DNA from: Rhodospirillaceae bacterium
Lineage (GTDB): Bacteria; Pseudomonadota; Alphaproteobacteria; Puniceispirillales; Puniceispirillaceae
Reading direction: 5' to 3'
Length of the DNA stretch: 56,789 nucleotides
NCBI GenBank assembly: GCA_002731315.1
Contig: PCBG01000002.1
Coordinates: forward strand, 15,772 to 72,560
Shown: piece by piece, positions 34,667 through 44,395 of the stretch
Numbering within the stretch: position 1 is the stretch's first letter
Layout: each line of letters starts with the position of its first letter
Made by a program: the position numbers and the translations under genes
Notes under the pieces: model-generated
What the model was told of the DNA's origin: nothing
The model's input: the letters and a program-made list of their open reading frames with translations, nothing else
Database searches by the model: none

Positions 34667-35009
34667 ACACCGCCTGAAACCTCAGAATACCGAAAGCCCC
34701 CGCTGTACCGGTGGGGGTTTTTCGTAGGTGAAACGACACGCCACACGCCTTCTGTCACCCATCTTCTTTGCACGCCTTTTTCCACCAACTATAAACGGCA
34801 TTAGCGTTGGCGTATGACCACGCTTAGCTTGGAGAAAGATAAAGTAGACAAGCAGCTGACGATCACCAGCATGGTTGAAGGGTTTGAGATCCTTCAGGAC
34901 CGGCTGAATGCCAGCACCCACCTATTTGCAGGTGACGCCGATCCTGCCGCTCAGCGCGGTAATTGTTATGACCCCCTTCCTAGACGAATGACTCCGCCGA
35001 AGCCCAAGA
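34667..35009. other. Intergenic region xsc / quinone oxidoreductase
   Basis: This 343-base gap contains the xsc terminator and nothing else I can support. A 91-codon plus-strand frame (34814-35089) runs into the 3' end of the opposing oxidoreductase gene, lacks a ribosome site and has a low-complexity Pro-rich end, so it is not called. Confidence 0.6.
34697..34722 (+). terminator. Rho-independent terminator of xsc
   Basis: CCCCCGC (34697-34703) pairs with GTGGGGG (34711-34717) with one G-T pair, around a short loop, and is followed by TTTTT (34718-34722). It lies 30 bases after the xsc stop codon and fits a classical intrinsic terminator. Confidence 0.85.
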
Positions 35010-35990
35010 CTAAACCGTCAGAATGGTGCAGCCGGTGGTCTGGCGCGCCGCCAGCGCTTCATGCGCCGCAGCAGCCTCTTCCAACGTAAAGCGCTGGTTA
35101 ATATTTACTTTCAGCGTGCCGTCACCAACAAGGCCAAACAGCCTTTCACTCGCCGCCTCCAGCCACGGGCGGCTGGTCGCGAAATGGAAAAGGGTCGGGC
35201 GTGTCAGATGCAGTGACCCTGCACTAAGATCTGTAATCTTGAAATCGGCATAGGGGCCGGATGATTGGCCAAAGGCCACAATGCAGCCATGTCGCTTTAC
35301 ACTGGCCAGCGTGGCGGCAAAGGTGTCTTTTCCAACCGAATCATACGCCACATCTACCCCAGCCTTGCCGGTGATCTCCATCACCCGCGTGACCACATCC
35401 TCGGATTTATAGTCGATAACGTAGTCATAGCCATGTGCCGCCGCCAGCGCGCATTTATCCGGCCCGCCGGCAGTGCCGATGGTGGTTGCGCCAAGCGATT
35501 TAAGCCACTGTCCGGCCAGCAGCCCCACCCCGCCTGCCGCGGCATGGAACAGCACAGTGTCACTTGCTTGCACCCCATGGCTGTCCTGCACCAGATATGC
35601 AACTGTCAGCCCCTTCAGCATGATGGCCGCCGCCACATCAAAGGTGATGGCGTCGGGCAGCCTGATGACCATGTCGGCATTGATGGCTCGATGTGTTGCA
35701 TAGGCCCCATTTGGCAAGGTATAGCCAACGCGGTCGCCAACCGCGACATGGCTGACGCCTTCACCGACGGTTGTGATGATGCCGGCACCCTCACTACCGA
35801 GGATCAGGTCTTTGTCCACCGGCCAGGGATAGGCCCCAGTACGTACATAAATGTCGAGGAAATTGATGCCGATGGCCTCATGCGCGATCACCACCTCACC
35901 CGCTCCGGCTGCCGGTGCGTCGATCTCGATACGGCGAATCATGTCCGACCCGCCCGGGCGCGCCGCTGCCATTGCATATGTCATCATCAT
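35010..35990 (-). CDS. NADPH:quinone oxidoreductase (zeta-crystallin-like MDR)
   Basis: A 326-residue medium-chain reductase without zinc ligands. Family marks are GINFLDIYVRTGAYPWP, LGSEGAGIITTVGEGV, the substrate-loop GLTVAYLV and the nucleotide motif AAAGGVGLLAGQWLKSLGA, which are typical of QOR/zeta-crystallin enzymes that reduce quinones or enones with NADPH. An AAAAGGAG site precedes a run of three ATG codons; the first (35990) is used here but the second or third could start translation. It is divergent from kynU with 90 bases between start codons. No specific pathway role can be assigned. Confidence 0.88.
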   Translation of the reverse strand: MMMTYAMAAARPGGSDMIRRIEIDAPAAGAGEVVIAHEAIGINFLDIYVRTGAYPWPVDKDLILGSEGAGIITTVGEGVSHVAVGDRVGYTLPNGAYATHRAINADMVIRLPDAITFDVAAAIMLKGLTVAYLVQDSHGVQASDTVLFHAAAGGVGLLAGQWLKSLGATTIGTAGGPDKCALAAAHGYDYVIDYKSEDVVTRVMEITGKAGVDVAYDSVGKDTFAATLASVKRHGCIVAFGQSSGPYADFKITDLSAGSLHLTRPTLFHFATSRPWLEAASERLFGLVGDGTLKVNINQRFTLEEAAAAHEALAARQTTGCTILTV

Positions 35991-36080
35991 TGCTCCTTTT
36001 GCTCAATCATCACTGCGTTCATGGTTTGTCTATGGGAAACATATGGCAGACATGCTATCGATTTTCTATAACCCAGTGAT

Positions 36081-37385
36081 ATGAATGCGAATGACATTAT
36101 GACCCGTTCACTCAACAATATTTCTGATCTCGTTGCCAGCAGTGACCTGTCACGCGAATACGCGCTGGCACGTGACGCGGCAGATCCGCTGGCCGGATAC
36201 CGTGACATGTTCGCCCTGCCCGATGATGTGATCTATCTGGATGGTAATTCGCTGGGCCCACTTCCAAAGGCCGTTGCGGGCAGGATTGCTACCTCGGTTG
36301 ATGAAGAATGGGGAAGTGGCCTGATCCGCAGTTGGAATGCGGCCGGCTGGGCCGACATGCCGCGCACGACCGGTGCAAAGCTGGCACGTCTGATTGGCGC
36401 CCAGGATGACAGCGTTGTGGTTGCCGACAGCACGTCGGTCAATCTATTCAAAGTTCTCTCGGCAGCACTGGCACATCGTCCTGACCGCCAGGTTGTTATT
36501 ACCGAAACACGTAACTTTCCCACCGACAATTACATCGCCGAAGGTGTGATCCGACAATGTGGCGACCGGCACCGATTATTGCATATAGATGATGCTGCCG
36601 ATATTCCAGCGGCGCTGGATGATACCGTGGCGGTGCTGATGCTGACACATGTGAATTATCGTACAGGGGCGATGCATGACATGAAGGCGCTTACCCGCGC
36701 GGCCCATGATGCCGGCGCACTGGTGATATGGGATCTAGCCCATTCAGCCGGTGCGATGCCGGTTGACGTGGCTGGCTGTGATGTCGATTTCGCGGTTGGC
36801 TGTGGCTACAAATATCTAAATGGCGGGCCGGGCGCGCCGGCCTTTTTATATGTGGCGCCGCGGCTGTTGGGCCACCTTGAACAACCTCTCAGCGGTTGGT
36901 TCGCCCATAAGGACCCCTTCGCCTTCACACCGCATTATGCAGCAGCCAGCGATATCGGCCAGTTTACCTGTGGGACGCCGCCGATGCTTAGCCTTATTGC
37001 CCTTGATTCAGCACTGGATGTCTGGGATCAGGTCGATCTGGCTATTCTGCGCACCAAATCTAAGGCACTTACAGATTATTTCATCACCCTTGTGGAGGCC
37101 CGCTGTGACGGTCACGGGCTGGAACTGGTCAGCCCGCGCAATTCTGAAAAACGTGGATCGCAGGTATCCTTCAGCCATCAATCTGGCGGTTATGCGATGA
37201 TCAGCGCGCTGATTGCTGAAGGGGTAATTGGCGATTTCCGCGCGCCGGATATTCTACGTTTTGGTTTCACCCCGCTTTATACACGCTATATCGATGTCTG
37301 GGATGCGGTGGACAGGCTCGCTGCCATCCTTGGTGACCGGCGCTGGGACACACATGCCTTTCATACTCGTAAAGCCGTAACCTGA
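36081..37385 (+). CDS. kynU: Kynureninase
   Basis: A 434-residue PLP enzyme of fold type I. It starts its family core at YLDGNSLGPLPKA and contains ETRNFPTDNYIAEG, the cofactor region IWDLAHSAGAMPVD (D218, H221) and the PLP-binding Lys244 in GCGYKYLNGGPGAPAF, all strongly kynureninase-like. It cleaves kynurenine (or 3-hydroxykynurenine) to anthranilate (or 3-hydroxyanthranilate) and alanine. Tryptophan dioxygenase is not seen in the window; arylformamidase-like hydrolases occur at 6362 and 54647. The product anthranilate could feed an aromatic pathway, for example the ring oxygenase at 46772, but that link is speculative. Its stop overlaps the next DMT gene (TGATG). The translation start has a weak ribosome site. 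Confidence 0.94.
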   Translation: MNANDIMTRSLNNISDLVASSDLSREYALARDAADPLAGYRDMFALPDDVIYLDGNSLGPLPKAVAGRIATSVDEEWGSGLIRSWNAAGWADMPRTTGAKLARLIGAQDDSVVVADSTSVNLFKVLSAALAHRPDRQVVITETRNFPTDNYIAEGVIRQCGDRHRLLHIDDAADIPAALDDTVAVLMLTHVNYRTGAMHDMKALTRAAHDAGALVIWDLAHSAGAMPVDVAGCDVDFAVGCGYKYLNGGPGAPAFLYVAPRLLGHLEQPLSGWFAHKDPFAFTPHYAAASDIGQFTCGTPPMLSLIALDSALDVWDQVDLAILRTKSKALTDYFITLVEARCDGHGLELVSPRNSEKRGSQVSFSHQSGGYAMISALIAEGVIGDFRAPDILRFGFTPLYTRYIDVWDAVDRLAAILGDRRWDTHAFHTRKAVT

Positions 37386-38314
37386 TGCCTGCCCACAAGA
37401 CTAGACCGACGCTCTTTGACTGGGCATTGCTCGCGTTGCTGGGCCTGATATGGGGCGCTGCATATTTCGGTGTCGAAATGGGGCTGGACAGCCTGCCACC
37501 ACTATGGGTGTCGACCGGTCGGATCGTTCTTGCTGCTATGTTGCTGACAGCCATTGCCTTTATCTGGGGAGAGGGGTTGCCTGGCACCCGCACCGCACAG
37601 GACCGTCGGGTCTGGCTGCATTGCTTTGGTATGGGTATGTTCACGAATGCCATTCCGTTCAGCCTGCTTGCATGGGGGCAACAGATCGTCAGCTCCGGAT
37701 TTGCGGGTATCACCGCGGCGGTGGTACCGCTTCTGGTTCTGCCGCTCAGTCATTTTCTTGTGCCTGACGAAAGGATGACGCCGGCGCGTCTCAGCGGCTT
37801 CGCGATAGGCTTTGCCGGAGTTGTGCTGCTGATTGGCGGTGATCGCCTTTTTGCCAATTTGGAAAGTGGCGACCCGATGATGATGACCGCCCAGCTTGCA
37901 TGCGTGCTGGCGAGCTGTTGCTATGCCTGCGGTTCTATTATCACCCGCCTGTGTCCACCGGTCAGCACTTTGTCCTTTGCGGCCGCCGGTTTGATCTGTG
38001 CCGCCGCGGTGCTATTGCCGCTAGCACTGTATTTCGAAGGGCTGCCTTCTGCCATCAGTACGCGCGCCCTTGGCGGCGTTTTGTTTCTTGGCCTGTTGCC
38101 GACCAGTATGGCTATCATCATGATGATAGTCCTAATCCGCCGCGCCGGACCACCTTTCCTGTCGCTTGTAAATTACCAAGCACCCATCTGGGCAGTCCTA
38201 ATCGGGGTGGTGATCCTGTCCGAGACGCTCCCGGGTCATTTCGTTACAGCACTCATCGTTATTCTTAGCGGTGTCGCCATCTCGCAATTTGCCGTCCGCT
38301 TGCGACGTGCCTGA
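37385..38314 (+). CDS. EamA/DMT-superfamily permease
   Basis: A 309-residue ten-helix protein with two EamA domains. It opens with a helix containing GLIWGAAYFGVEMGLDSLPP and shows AWGQQIVSSGFAGITAAVVPL in the middle, typical of RhaT/YdcZ-like DMT carriers. Its ATG overlaps the kynU stop by one base (TGATG), so it is translationally coupled to kynureninase. That suggests export of a kynurenine-pathway metabolite, or uptake of one, but DMT substrates cannot be inferred reliably. It converges on paaE. Confidence 0.87.
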   Translation: MPAHKTRPTLFDWALLALLGLIWGAAYFGVEMGLDSLPPLWVSTGRIVLAAMLLTAIAFIWGEGLPGTRTAQDRRVWLHCFGMGMFTNAIPFSLLAWGQQIVSSGFAGITAAVVPLLVLPLSHFLVPDERMTPARLSGFAIGFAGVVLLIGGDRLFANLESGDPMMMTAQLACVLASCCYACGSIITRLCPPVSTLSFAAAGLICAAAVLLPLALYFEGLPSAISTRALGGVLFLGLLPTSMAIIMMIVLIRRAGPPFLSLVNYQAPIWAVLIGVVILSETLPGHFVTALIVILSGVAISQFAVRLRRA

Positions 38315-38349
38315 TCTTTTCTGATACCGGTCACGCACCAAAATTGGAT

Positions 38350-39459
38350 CTACACGGCGTCAAAATCGATGCTGATCTGCTTGCTGGTTGGTCGTGCCTG
38401 GCAGGACAAGATGTAACCGCCATCAATCTCCCACTGTTCAAGTGAGAAATTAGCGTCCATCTCAACCCCGCCCTCGATCAATTTGCAGCGACAGGTGCAG
38501 CACATGCCAGCCTCGCACGAAAAGGGCAGCTCCAAACCAGCTGTGCGGGCAGCAGCTAGCACAGTGTCGCGAGCCGGATCCATCTCATACTGGCGGTTAA
38601 TTCCATCTACCCTGATATCAACATTGACTAAACCTGCCTCGGATATTGCACTGGCGGCAGGCTTGATCGGTTTTGTGCCTCCTGCAGCGCGCGGCGCGGG
38701 TGTAAAGCGTTCAAAGGCAATCCGGTCTTCTCCCATGCCCCCCTCGACCAGCGCGTTACGGCAATCGCTGATCATGCTGTCTGGCCCGCACAAAAAGGCA
38801 GATGTCAAATCCTGCGGAACGATAAGGCCGGCAGCAATCAGGCTTGTGATTTTTGCTTTGTCGACGCGTCCGTTCAGCAATTCAGTGTCCCGCGCCTCGC
38901 GGGATAGAACATACAACAGGCGCAGACGATCCAGATAACGGTCCTTTAGGTCTTCGACCAAATCGCGGAACATGATCGAGGCGGTGTTACGATTGCCATA
39001 AACCAGCGTCACCTGTGTTGTATGACTGGCTGAAAGGGCAGCACGCGCAATCGACAGCATCGGGGTAATTCCGGACCCGGCAGCTAGCAAAAGGATATGA
39101 TTGTCAGGAGAGATGTACGGTGTCCTTACAGCTGCTGGATCGTATGTAAAGCGACCCTGCGGCGTCATCACATCCATCGAGTCCCCGATCGAAAGTCTAG
39201 TCAGCGCGTGGCTGGAAAATACACCACCATCGACATGTTTTATGCCGACGGAAATGCCGTCATCTTCGGGAGCGCTGCAGATCGAATAAGGACGGCGTGT
39301 CTCAATCCCGTCAAGATCGGCTTTCAACGTCAGATACTGCCCTGGAAGGAAATGAAACGCATCCGCCAGGGCCGGCGGCACGTCGAAACGTACCGACACT
39401 GCGAAATCGCCAAAACGCTGGATGCCGCTGATGGTTAGGGAATGGAACTGCGGGGGCAT
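38350..39459 (-). CDS. paaE: Phenylacetyl-CoA epoxidase reductase subunit
   Basis: A 369-residue reductase with FAD domain first (RRPYSICSAP), NAD domain next (LLAAGSGITPMLSI, FLCGPDSM) and a C-terminal plant-type [2Fe-2S] domain whose cysteines lie in SCEAGMCCTCRCKL plus a late Cys in ILSCQAR. This order matches PaaE, which passes NADPH electrons to the PaaA di-iron centre. It ends the paaZABCDE cluster, 31 bases after paaD. A linker around residues 235-255 is rich in Ala and Pro. No internal promoter was noted. Confidence 0.94.
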   Translation of the reverse strand: MPPQFHSLTISGIQRFGDFAVSVRFDVPPALADAFHFLPGQYLTLKADLDGIETRRPYSICSAPEDDGISVGIKHVDGGVFSSHALTRLSIGDSMDVMTPQGRFTYDPAAVRTPYISPDNHILLLAAGSGITPMLSIARAALSASHTTQVTLVYGNRNTASIMFRDLVEDLKDRYLDRLRLLYVLSREARDTELLNGRVDKAKITSLIAAGLIVPQDLTSAFLCGPDSMISDCRNALVEGGMGEDRIAFERFTPAPRAAGGTKPIKPAASAISEAGLVNVDIRVDGINRQYEMDPARDTVLAAARTAGLELPFSCEAGMCCTCRCKLIEGGVEMDANFSLEQWEIDGGYILSCQARPTSKQISIDFDAV

Positions 39460-39490
39460 GGCTCAAAGTCACCTTGAGGCTAAGAATATC

Positions 39491-40003
39491 TTACAGACAT
39501 TTGAAATAATCAAAAGGTTCATGACAGGTGGCGCATTGGTATTGCGCCTTGCATGCGGTGGCGCCGAAGGCAGAAAGCTGCTTGGTATCGGTACTGTCAC
39601 AGCGCGGACAGGGTATGGCAGGATGGCTGAAATAGCGGCTGCTATCCGCGCCTGTGCTGCCGCGCGGCAGCGGCGGGGCTATACCGTGCGCTTTCAGCTT
39701 GGCGCGGCCGTCTGCAGTGATCCAGTCGGTTGTCCAAGCAGGTGACAGAACGCGCTTGACCTGTGCCCTGTGACCCGATCTGCTCACTGCCGTTTCAATT
39801 TCCAGTTCAATGGCAAGTGTTGCCGGACATGCAGAATAGGTTGGCGTCACATCTATCTCCACAGTTTCGCCGGCAAATCTGATATCACGTACAATGCCAA
39901 GGTCTCCGACCGTCACGACTACCAGCTCAGGATCAGGGACGGCTTCGGCTATGCGCCGCACCGCCGCAAGATCCTGCTTGGTGCATGTAAGGTGCGTGGT
40001 CAT
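39491..40003 (-). CDS. paaD: Phenylacetyl-CoA epoxidase maturation protein
   Basis: A 170-residue protein. The N-terminal part (residues ~10-95) is a MIP18/DUF59 domain with VPDPELVVVTVGDLGIVRDI and the conserved Cys in PTYSACPA. The C-terminal ~50 residues hold a zinc-ribbon-like CPRCDS...CATCHEPF. This is the PaaD layout; PaaD is thought to help insert or repair iron in the PaaA centre. It lies eight bases after paaC. Confidence 0.93.
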   Translation of the reverse strand: MTTHLTCTKQDLAAVRRIAEAVPDPELVVVTVGDLGIVRDIRFAGETVEIDVTPTYSACPATLAIELEIETAVSRSGHRAQVKRVLSPAWTTDWITADGRAKLKAHGIAPPLPRGSTGADSSRYFSHPAIPCPRCDSTDTKQLSAFGATACKAQYQCATCHEPFDYFKCL

Positions 40004-40011
40004 TAGAGGGC

Positions 40012-40818
40012 TTACCAGCGCTGGCCCGGATAGGCGCGTTGCATGAATTGTAACTCGGCGAGAAGATGGCCCAGATATTCAGTATGGCGACCCTCACGCC
40101 CACCCGTGTGGGCGAATTCCGGCGTAAAAGCTGGCAATGTCGCGATACGCAATGTATCTGCGACAACATTGTCAAAGCGGTTCTTTATCCAGCCCATTTC
40201 AGTTAGGACGCCAGCATCGGTAAGCGCCCTAGTGATGGAATCCTGTTCGAACAGTTCGCCCACAAAGGGGGACAGTGCCTCCAGTGCATCGCTCATGCGA
40301 CGGGCGCTCTCCTCGGTGCCATCCCCCAATCGGATAACCCACTCGCCCGTATGGCGGACATGATAGGCCAGTTCCTTTTCAGCTTTTTCAGCATGCGCTG
40401 CCAGCCGTGCATCTGCCGACGCAGTCATGGCCCGCCAGAACGGATGCATGAAGGCGGCGAAAAAAAATTGCCGCAGAATGGTGAAGGCGAAGTCACCATT
40501 TGGCTGCTCCACCATGAGAACATGCCGAAAAGCCGTGCCATCACGTAGAAAGGCGTAATCATCCTCAGTCTTGCCGCCGCCTTCGATCTCCGCTGCATAG
40601 CCATAGCACATGCGTGCCGTGCCCAGCAGATCAAGCGCAATGTTGGGCAGGGCCAAATCTTCCTCAAGCATCGGCGCGTGACCACACCACTCGCTCAGCC
40701 GGTGACCAAGGATTAGATGGTCATCACCAAGCCGCATCAGGAGCGCCAGAAGATGCGCCGGGCTGTTGTTGTTATCACCTTCAGTGTAGCTGACCATTGT
40801 TGGACTAACAGCAGCCAT
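40012..40818 (-). CDS. paaC: Phenylacetyl-CoA epoxidase structural subunit
   Basis: About 268 residues. I use ATG 40818, which overlaps the paaB stop as TGATG; a GTG one codon earlier is also in frame. The sequence has the PaaC features LLRLGDDHLILGHRLSEWCGHAP-like (LGDDHLILGHRLSEW), LDLLGTARMCYGYAAEIEG and EAEKELAYHVRHTGEWVIRLGDGTEES-like stretches. PaaC is a ferritin-like helical subunit without iron that supports PaaA in the PaaABCE monooxygenase. It is four-base close to paaB and eight bases ahead of paaD. Confidence 0.95.
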   Translation of the reverse strand: MAAVSPTMVSYTEGDNNNSPAHLLALLMRLGDDHLILGHRLSEWCGHAPMLEEDLALPNIALDLLGTARMCYGYAAEIEGGGKTEDDYAFLRDGTAFRHVLMVEQPNGDFAFTILRQFFFAAFMHPFWRAMTASADARLAAHAEKAEKELAYHVRHTGEWVIRLGDGTEESARRMSDALEALSPFVGELFEQDSITRALTDAGVLTEMGWIKNRFDNVVADTLRIATLPAFTPEFAHTGGREGRHTEYLGHLLAELQFMQRAYPGQRW

Positions 40819-41114
40819 CACATATGCCCTACATCATCAGGAATGTCATAGAAGGATGGGTGGCGGTAGATTTTGGATGCTGAGGGTTCAAAGTTCTCAT
40901 CTCTCTGCTCCGGGTCAGAGGCGGTGATACTGGCTGACGGCATCACCCAGATCGACACGCCTTCACCGCGACGCGTATAGACATCGCGCGCGGCTTGCAG
41001 CGCCATCACTTCGTCAGCAGCATGGATGGACCCGACATGGCTGTGCGCCAGACCCGTGCGCGGGCGGATAAAAACCTCCCAAAGCGGGATCCTATCTTTG
41101 TTGGTCTCTGTCAT
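40818..41114 (-). CDS. paaB: Phenylacetyl-CoA epoxidase subunit
   Basis: About 98 residues from ATG 41114; the open frame starts at a TTG at 41141 that has no support. Family marks are PLWEVFIRPRTGLAHSHVGS and ALQAARDVYTRRGEGVSIWV, matching PaaB of about 95 residues. PaaB bridges PaaAC dimers in the epoxidase complex. It lies 76 bases after paaA and overlaps paaC by one base. Confidence 0.95.
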   Translation of the reverse strand: MTETNKDRIPLWEVFIRPRTGLAHSHVGSIHAADEVMALQAARDVYTRRGEGVSIWVMPSASITASDPEQRDENFEPSASKIYRHPSFYDIPDDVGHM

Positions 41115-41190
41115 TTCGTGCCTGCCTATGCTTCCTTGCAATGATAGCTGTCTGCAAAACAGTTAAAGCTTAATGCGGCATTTGCGAGCG

Positions 41191-42168
41191 CTATTCTGCT
41201 GCCATTGTGCGACGTTTTTCAGCATGAGCCAGTGTGGCCTCACGCACCCAGGCGCCGTCATCCCAAGCCTTTTGGCGGGCTGCAATCCTTTGCCGGTTCA
41301 TTGGTCCCTTGCCCTTAACCACCCGCCAGAATTCATCCCAGTTGATTGGACCAAAATCATACCCCTGCTTGTTTTCATTCCATTTCAGATCCGTGTCAGG
41401 AATTGTCAGCCCCAGGTATTCCGCCTGAGGCACAGTTGCATCGACAAACTTCTGGCGCAGTTCATCATTCGTAAACCGCTTTATCTTCCAGAGCGTGGAC
41501 TGGTCGGTGTTCTTTGATTCACTGTCCGGTGGGCCAAACATCATCAGCACAGGTTGCCAAAACCGGTTCAGCGATTCCTGCGCCATAGCTTTTTGTTCAG
41601 CTGACCCTTGCGCCAATGTCAAAACGATCTCATAGCCCTGGCGCTGGTGAAAACTCTCTTCCTTGCAAATGCGGATCATCGCCCGCGCATAGGGACCATA
41701 AGAACAGCGGCAAAGCGGAATCTGATTCATGATGGCGGCCCCATCCACCAGCCAACCAATCGTACCTATATCTGCCCAGCTGAGGGTTGGATAATTGAAA
41801 ATAGAGGAATATTTTGCCTTGCCAGTCAACAGCTCCACCGTCATCTGTTCGCGACTAACGCCCAGCGTCTCGGCAGCCGCATAGAGATACAGGCCATGGC
41901 CACCCTCATCCTGCACCTTGGCTAGCAGCGATGCCTTCCGGCGCAGGTTGGGCGCGCGAGTGATCCAGTTGCCCTCTGGCAGCATGCCCACGATCTCGGA
42001 ATGCGCATGCTGGCCAATCTGGCGGATAAGTGTTTGGCGATAGCCTTCAGGCATTGGATCATTCGGTTCGACCTTTTGCTCGTCATCGATACGCGCCTGA
42101 AAGCGGTCAAGGAACACCTTGTCTTCGGTGGTGCGGCAGTCAGCGCCAATCAGTCCCTGCGAATACAT
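41191..42168 (-). CDS. paaA: Phenylacetyl-CoA epoxidase catalytic subunit
   Basis: A 325-residue di-iron protein. The iron-ligand motifs are visible as E88-x2-H91 in [13 protein letters not shown] and E171-x2-H174 in [25 protein letters not shown] and the GPxNWDEFW segment near the end are also typical. With PaaBCE it converts phenylacetyl-CoA to the 1,2-epoxide using O2 and NADPH in the cytoplasm. It lies 19 bases after paaZ in the same direction, an order (Z first) different from E. coli, where paaZ is divergent. Confidence 0.96.
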   Translation of the reverse strand: MYSQGLIGADCRTTEDKVFLDRFQARIDDEQKVEPNDPMPEGYRQTLIRQIGQHAHSEIVGMLPEGNWITRAPNLRRKASLLAKVQDEGGHGLYLYAAAETLGVSREQMTVELLTGKAKYSSIFNYPTLSWADIGTIGWLVDGAAIMNQIPLCRCSYGPYARAMIRICKEESFHQRQGYEIVLTLAQGSAEQKAMAQESLNRFWQPVLMMFGPPDSESKNTDQSTLWKIKRFTNDELRQKFVDATVPQAEYLGLTIPDTDLKWNENKQGYDFGPINWDEFWRVVKGKGPMNRQRIAARQKAWDDGAWVREATLAHAEKRRTMAAE

Positions 42169-42187
42169 ATTTATTCGTTCCTTTCGT

Positions 42188-44215
42188 CTAGATCGCGACC
42201 ATGGTCAGCAATTCATAGGTTGCTACGATATCGCCATCCTGATCAGAAAGTTCAACATGCCAGCGTACCTCGCCATAGTCATCTGTGCGCCGCGTCTTCC
42301 GTTTAACTGTCAAGGATACGGCAATGTCCGTGCCCGGTGTGACCGGCTTTTGAAAACTAAGCGCATCCAGCCCAGTATTGGCAAGGACCGGCCCCGGTGC
42401 CGGGTCAACAAACATGCCGGCGGCAAAGCTGAGCAGAAGATAGCCATGCGCCACAATGCCCGGGAAAAACGGATTGGCAGCGGCCGCTTCAGCATTCGTA
42501 TGGGCATAGAACTGGTCGCCAGTAAACTCAGCAAATGCACGCACATCGTCAGCGCTTATGTGGCGCGGTGACGTGACAAGTGTTTCGCCAAGCTTCAAAT
42601 CGCCAAAGCTGCGGCGGAACGGATGCGCCGGGCCCTCATGTGTGACACTGCCTGCAATCCACGTCTCGCCCGCAGCCGATAACAGCGATGGCGGGCCCTG
42701 AAGCGCGGTGCGCTGCATGTAATGCTTGACGGCACGGATACCGCCCAGCTCTTCACTACCGCCGGCACGTCCCGGGCCACCATGCACCATATGCGGCAAG
42801 GGCGAGCCATGACCAGTGGATTCACCCATGGAATCGCGGTTGTTGAAATAGATCCGGCCATGATGGCTGGCACTGGCGGCAACAAGCTGGTGCGCCACAT
42901 CGCCGTCATGTGTGATCACGGAGGTAACAAGTGCGCCACCACCACGATTGGCAAGCGCACCGGCATGGGTCAGGTCGCGATATCCCATAAGACAGGCAAC
43001 TGGCCCGAAGGCCTCGTGGCTATGCAGATGGGTTGCGGCATCGGGATCAGCACAATCGAAGATCATCGGTGCGACAAAGGCTCCTTCTTCTAAACCGTCG
43101 CCTGCAAGTGCAGGGCTGTCACTGCCGATGACCCGGCGCGCTTCCTCAGCAAAAAGCGCGCATTTTTCAAGCACATCAGCCTTCTGGGCGGCGCTGGCAA
43201 GGGCGCCCATAGCAACGTCATCGCGGCGCGGATCACCAAGCGTGATTGTGGCAAGCCGCGCCTCTAGCGCGTCAATAACCAATGGCTTCATGGCATCAGC
43301 AACCAGAATACGCCGCACTGCAGTGCATTTCTGCCCGGCCTTGGCGGTAATTTCGGTGGTGACCTCTTTAATAAACAACTCAAATTCAGGATCATCAATG
43401 CCAACATCCGGCCCCAGAATCGACGCGTTCAGACTGTCCTGTTCAGCGGCAAACCGCACCGAATGTTGCTGCAAATTGGTATTGCTACGCAAATGCATTG
43501 CTGTATCTGCAGACCCGGTGAAACTGACAGCATCCTGAGCGTCCAGATGATCAAGTAATTGACCAATACCGCCAGAGACAAGCTGCACAGCCCCAGTGGG
43601 AAGCAGACCTGAATTTATGATCATGCGAAAGACTGCCTCAGCCAGATAGCTGGTTGCCGTAGCTGGCTTGATGATTGCAGGCATACCAGCCAGCAATGTC
43701 GGTGCCAGCTTTTCAAGCATGCCCCAAACCGGAAAATTGAAGGCATTAATATGCAGCGCGACCCCTTTCATCGGGGTGCAGACATGCTGGCCCACAAAGC
43801 TGCCTTTTCGAGATAGCATCTCGACATCGCCGTCGAGATAGACGTGCGCATCAGGCATCTCGCGCCGGCCTTTTGAGGCAAAAACGAACATTGTGCCAAT
43901 GCCGCCATCAATATCGATCCAGCTGTCGGCACGGGTAGCTCCGGTCATGAAGGACAATTCATAAAGCGTTTCTTTTCGCTCATTCAGATATTGCGCCAGC
44001 GCCTTTAACATCCGCGCCCGGTCATGAAATGTCATGCCACGCAATGCCGGGCCGCCCTTCAAGATGGCATGCTGGCGCATGCCAGTCACGTCAAGGGCCG
44101 CGCCGCCGGCATGACCGATCAGCGCCCCTGAAAAGGCGTTGTGCAGGGGCGACGCCTCCGCCCCAGGATCAATCCACTCACCAGCCGCAAAGGACTGGAC
44201 GGCCAACAGGCTCAT
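42188..44215 (-). CDS. paaZ: Oxepin-CoA hydrolase / 3-oxo-5,6-dehydrosuberyl-CoA semialdehyde dehydrogenase
   Basis: A 675-residue fusion. Residues ~1-520 are an aldehyde dehydrogenase with [24 protein letters not shown] and the catalytic Cys in [11 protein letters not shown]. Residues ~535-675 are a MaoC-like R-hydratase domain with [18 protein letters not shown], whose Asp and His are the hydratase residues. The enzyme opens the oxepin ring and oxidises the resulting aldehyde to 3-oxo-5,6-dehydrosuberyl-CoA. It is the first gene of paaZABCDE and is divergent from paaG; the 180-base gap holds a strong palindromic operator. Confidence 0.96.
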   Translation of the reverse strand: MSLLAVQSFAAGEWIDPGAEASPLHNAFSGALIGHAGGAALDVTGMRQHAILKGGPALRGMTFHDRARMLKALAQYLNERKETLYELSFMTGATRADSWIDIDGGIGTMFVFASKGRREMPDAHVYLDGDVEMLSRKGSFVGQHVCTPMKGVALHINAFNFPVWGMLEKLAPTLLAGMPAIIKPATATSYLAEAVFRMIINSGLLPTGAVQLVSGGIGQLLDHLDAQDAVSFTGSADTAMHLRSNTNLQQHSVRFAAEQDSLNASILGPDVGIDDPEFELFIKEVTTEITAKAGQKCTAVRRILVADAMKPLVIDALEARLATITLGDPRRDDVAMGALASAAQKADVLEKCALFAEEARRVIGSDSPALAGDGLEEGAFVAPMIFDCADPDAATHLHSHEAFGPVACLMGYRDLTHAGALANRGGGALVTSVITHDGDVAHQLVAASASHHGRIYFNNRDSMGESTGHGSPLPHMVHGGPGRAGGSEELGGIRAVKHYMQRTALQGPPSLLSAAGETWIAGSVTHEGPAHPFRRSFGDLKLGETLVTSPRHISADDVRAFAEFTGDQFYAHTNAEAAAANPFFPGIVAHGYLLLSFAAGMFVDPAPGPVLANTGLDALSFQKPVTPGTDIAVSLTVKRKTRRTDDYGEVRWHVELSDQDGDIVATYELLTMVAI

Positions 44216-44248
44216 AAGCTACGCACTCCATTATGTTGAACAGTATAA

Positions 44249-44268
44249 TTGACCGACCGGTCGGTTAT
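44249..44268. promoter_or_regulatory. Palindromic operator between paaZ and paaG
   Basis: The core ACCGACCGGTCGGT (44252-44265) is a perfect 14-bp palindrome inside TTGACCGACCGGTCGGTTAT. Minus-strand TTTACA (44273-44268) and AATTAT (44250-44245) with a 17-base spacer flank it, so a bound protein would block the paaZ promoter. A related site lies at 56071-56090 before paaI. The symmetric form suits a TetR-type repressor such as PaaR; no such gene is in the window. Confidence 0.7.
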
Positions 44269-44395
44269 GTAAAGAGCAAACTGCTTTTTTGCTAGTCAGC
44301 CCAGCCCGTGCGAGCATAGGCTTTACACACCATACCAGCGGATCGCAGAGTGCTGAGGGCAATGCGTGCCGGTACAAACCAATGCGAGGAATTCA

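Noticed and set aside
34814..35089. 91-codon plus-strand frame after xsc
   Set aside because: No ribosome site, Pro-rich low-complexity end, and overlap with the 3' end of the opposing quinone oxidoreductase gene.
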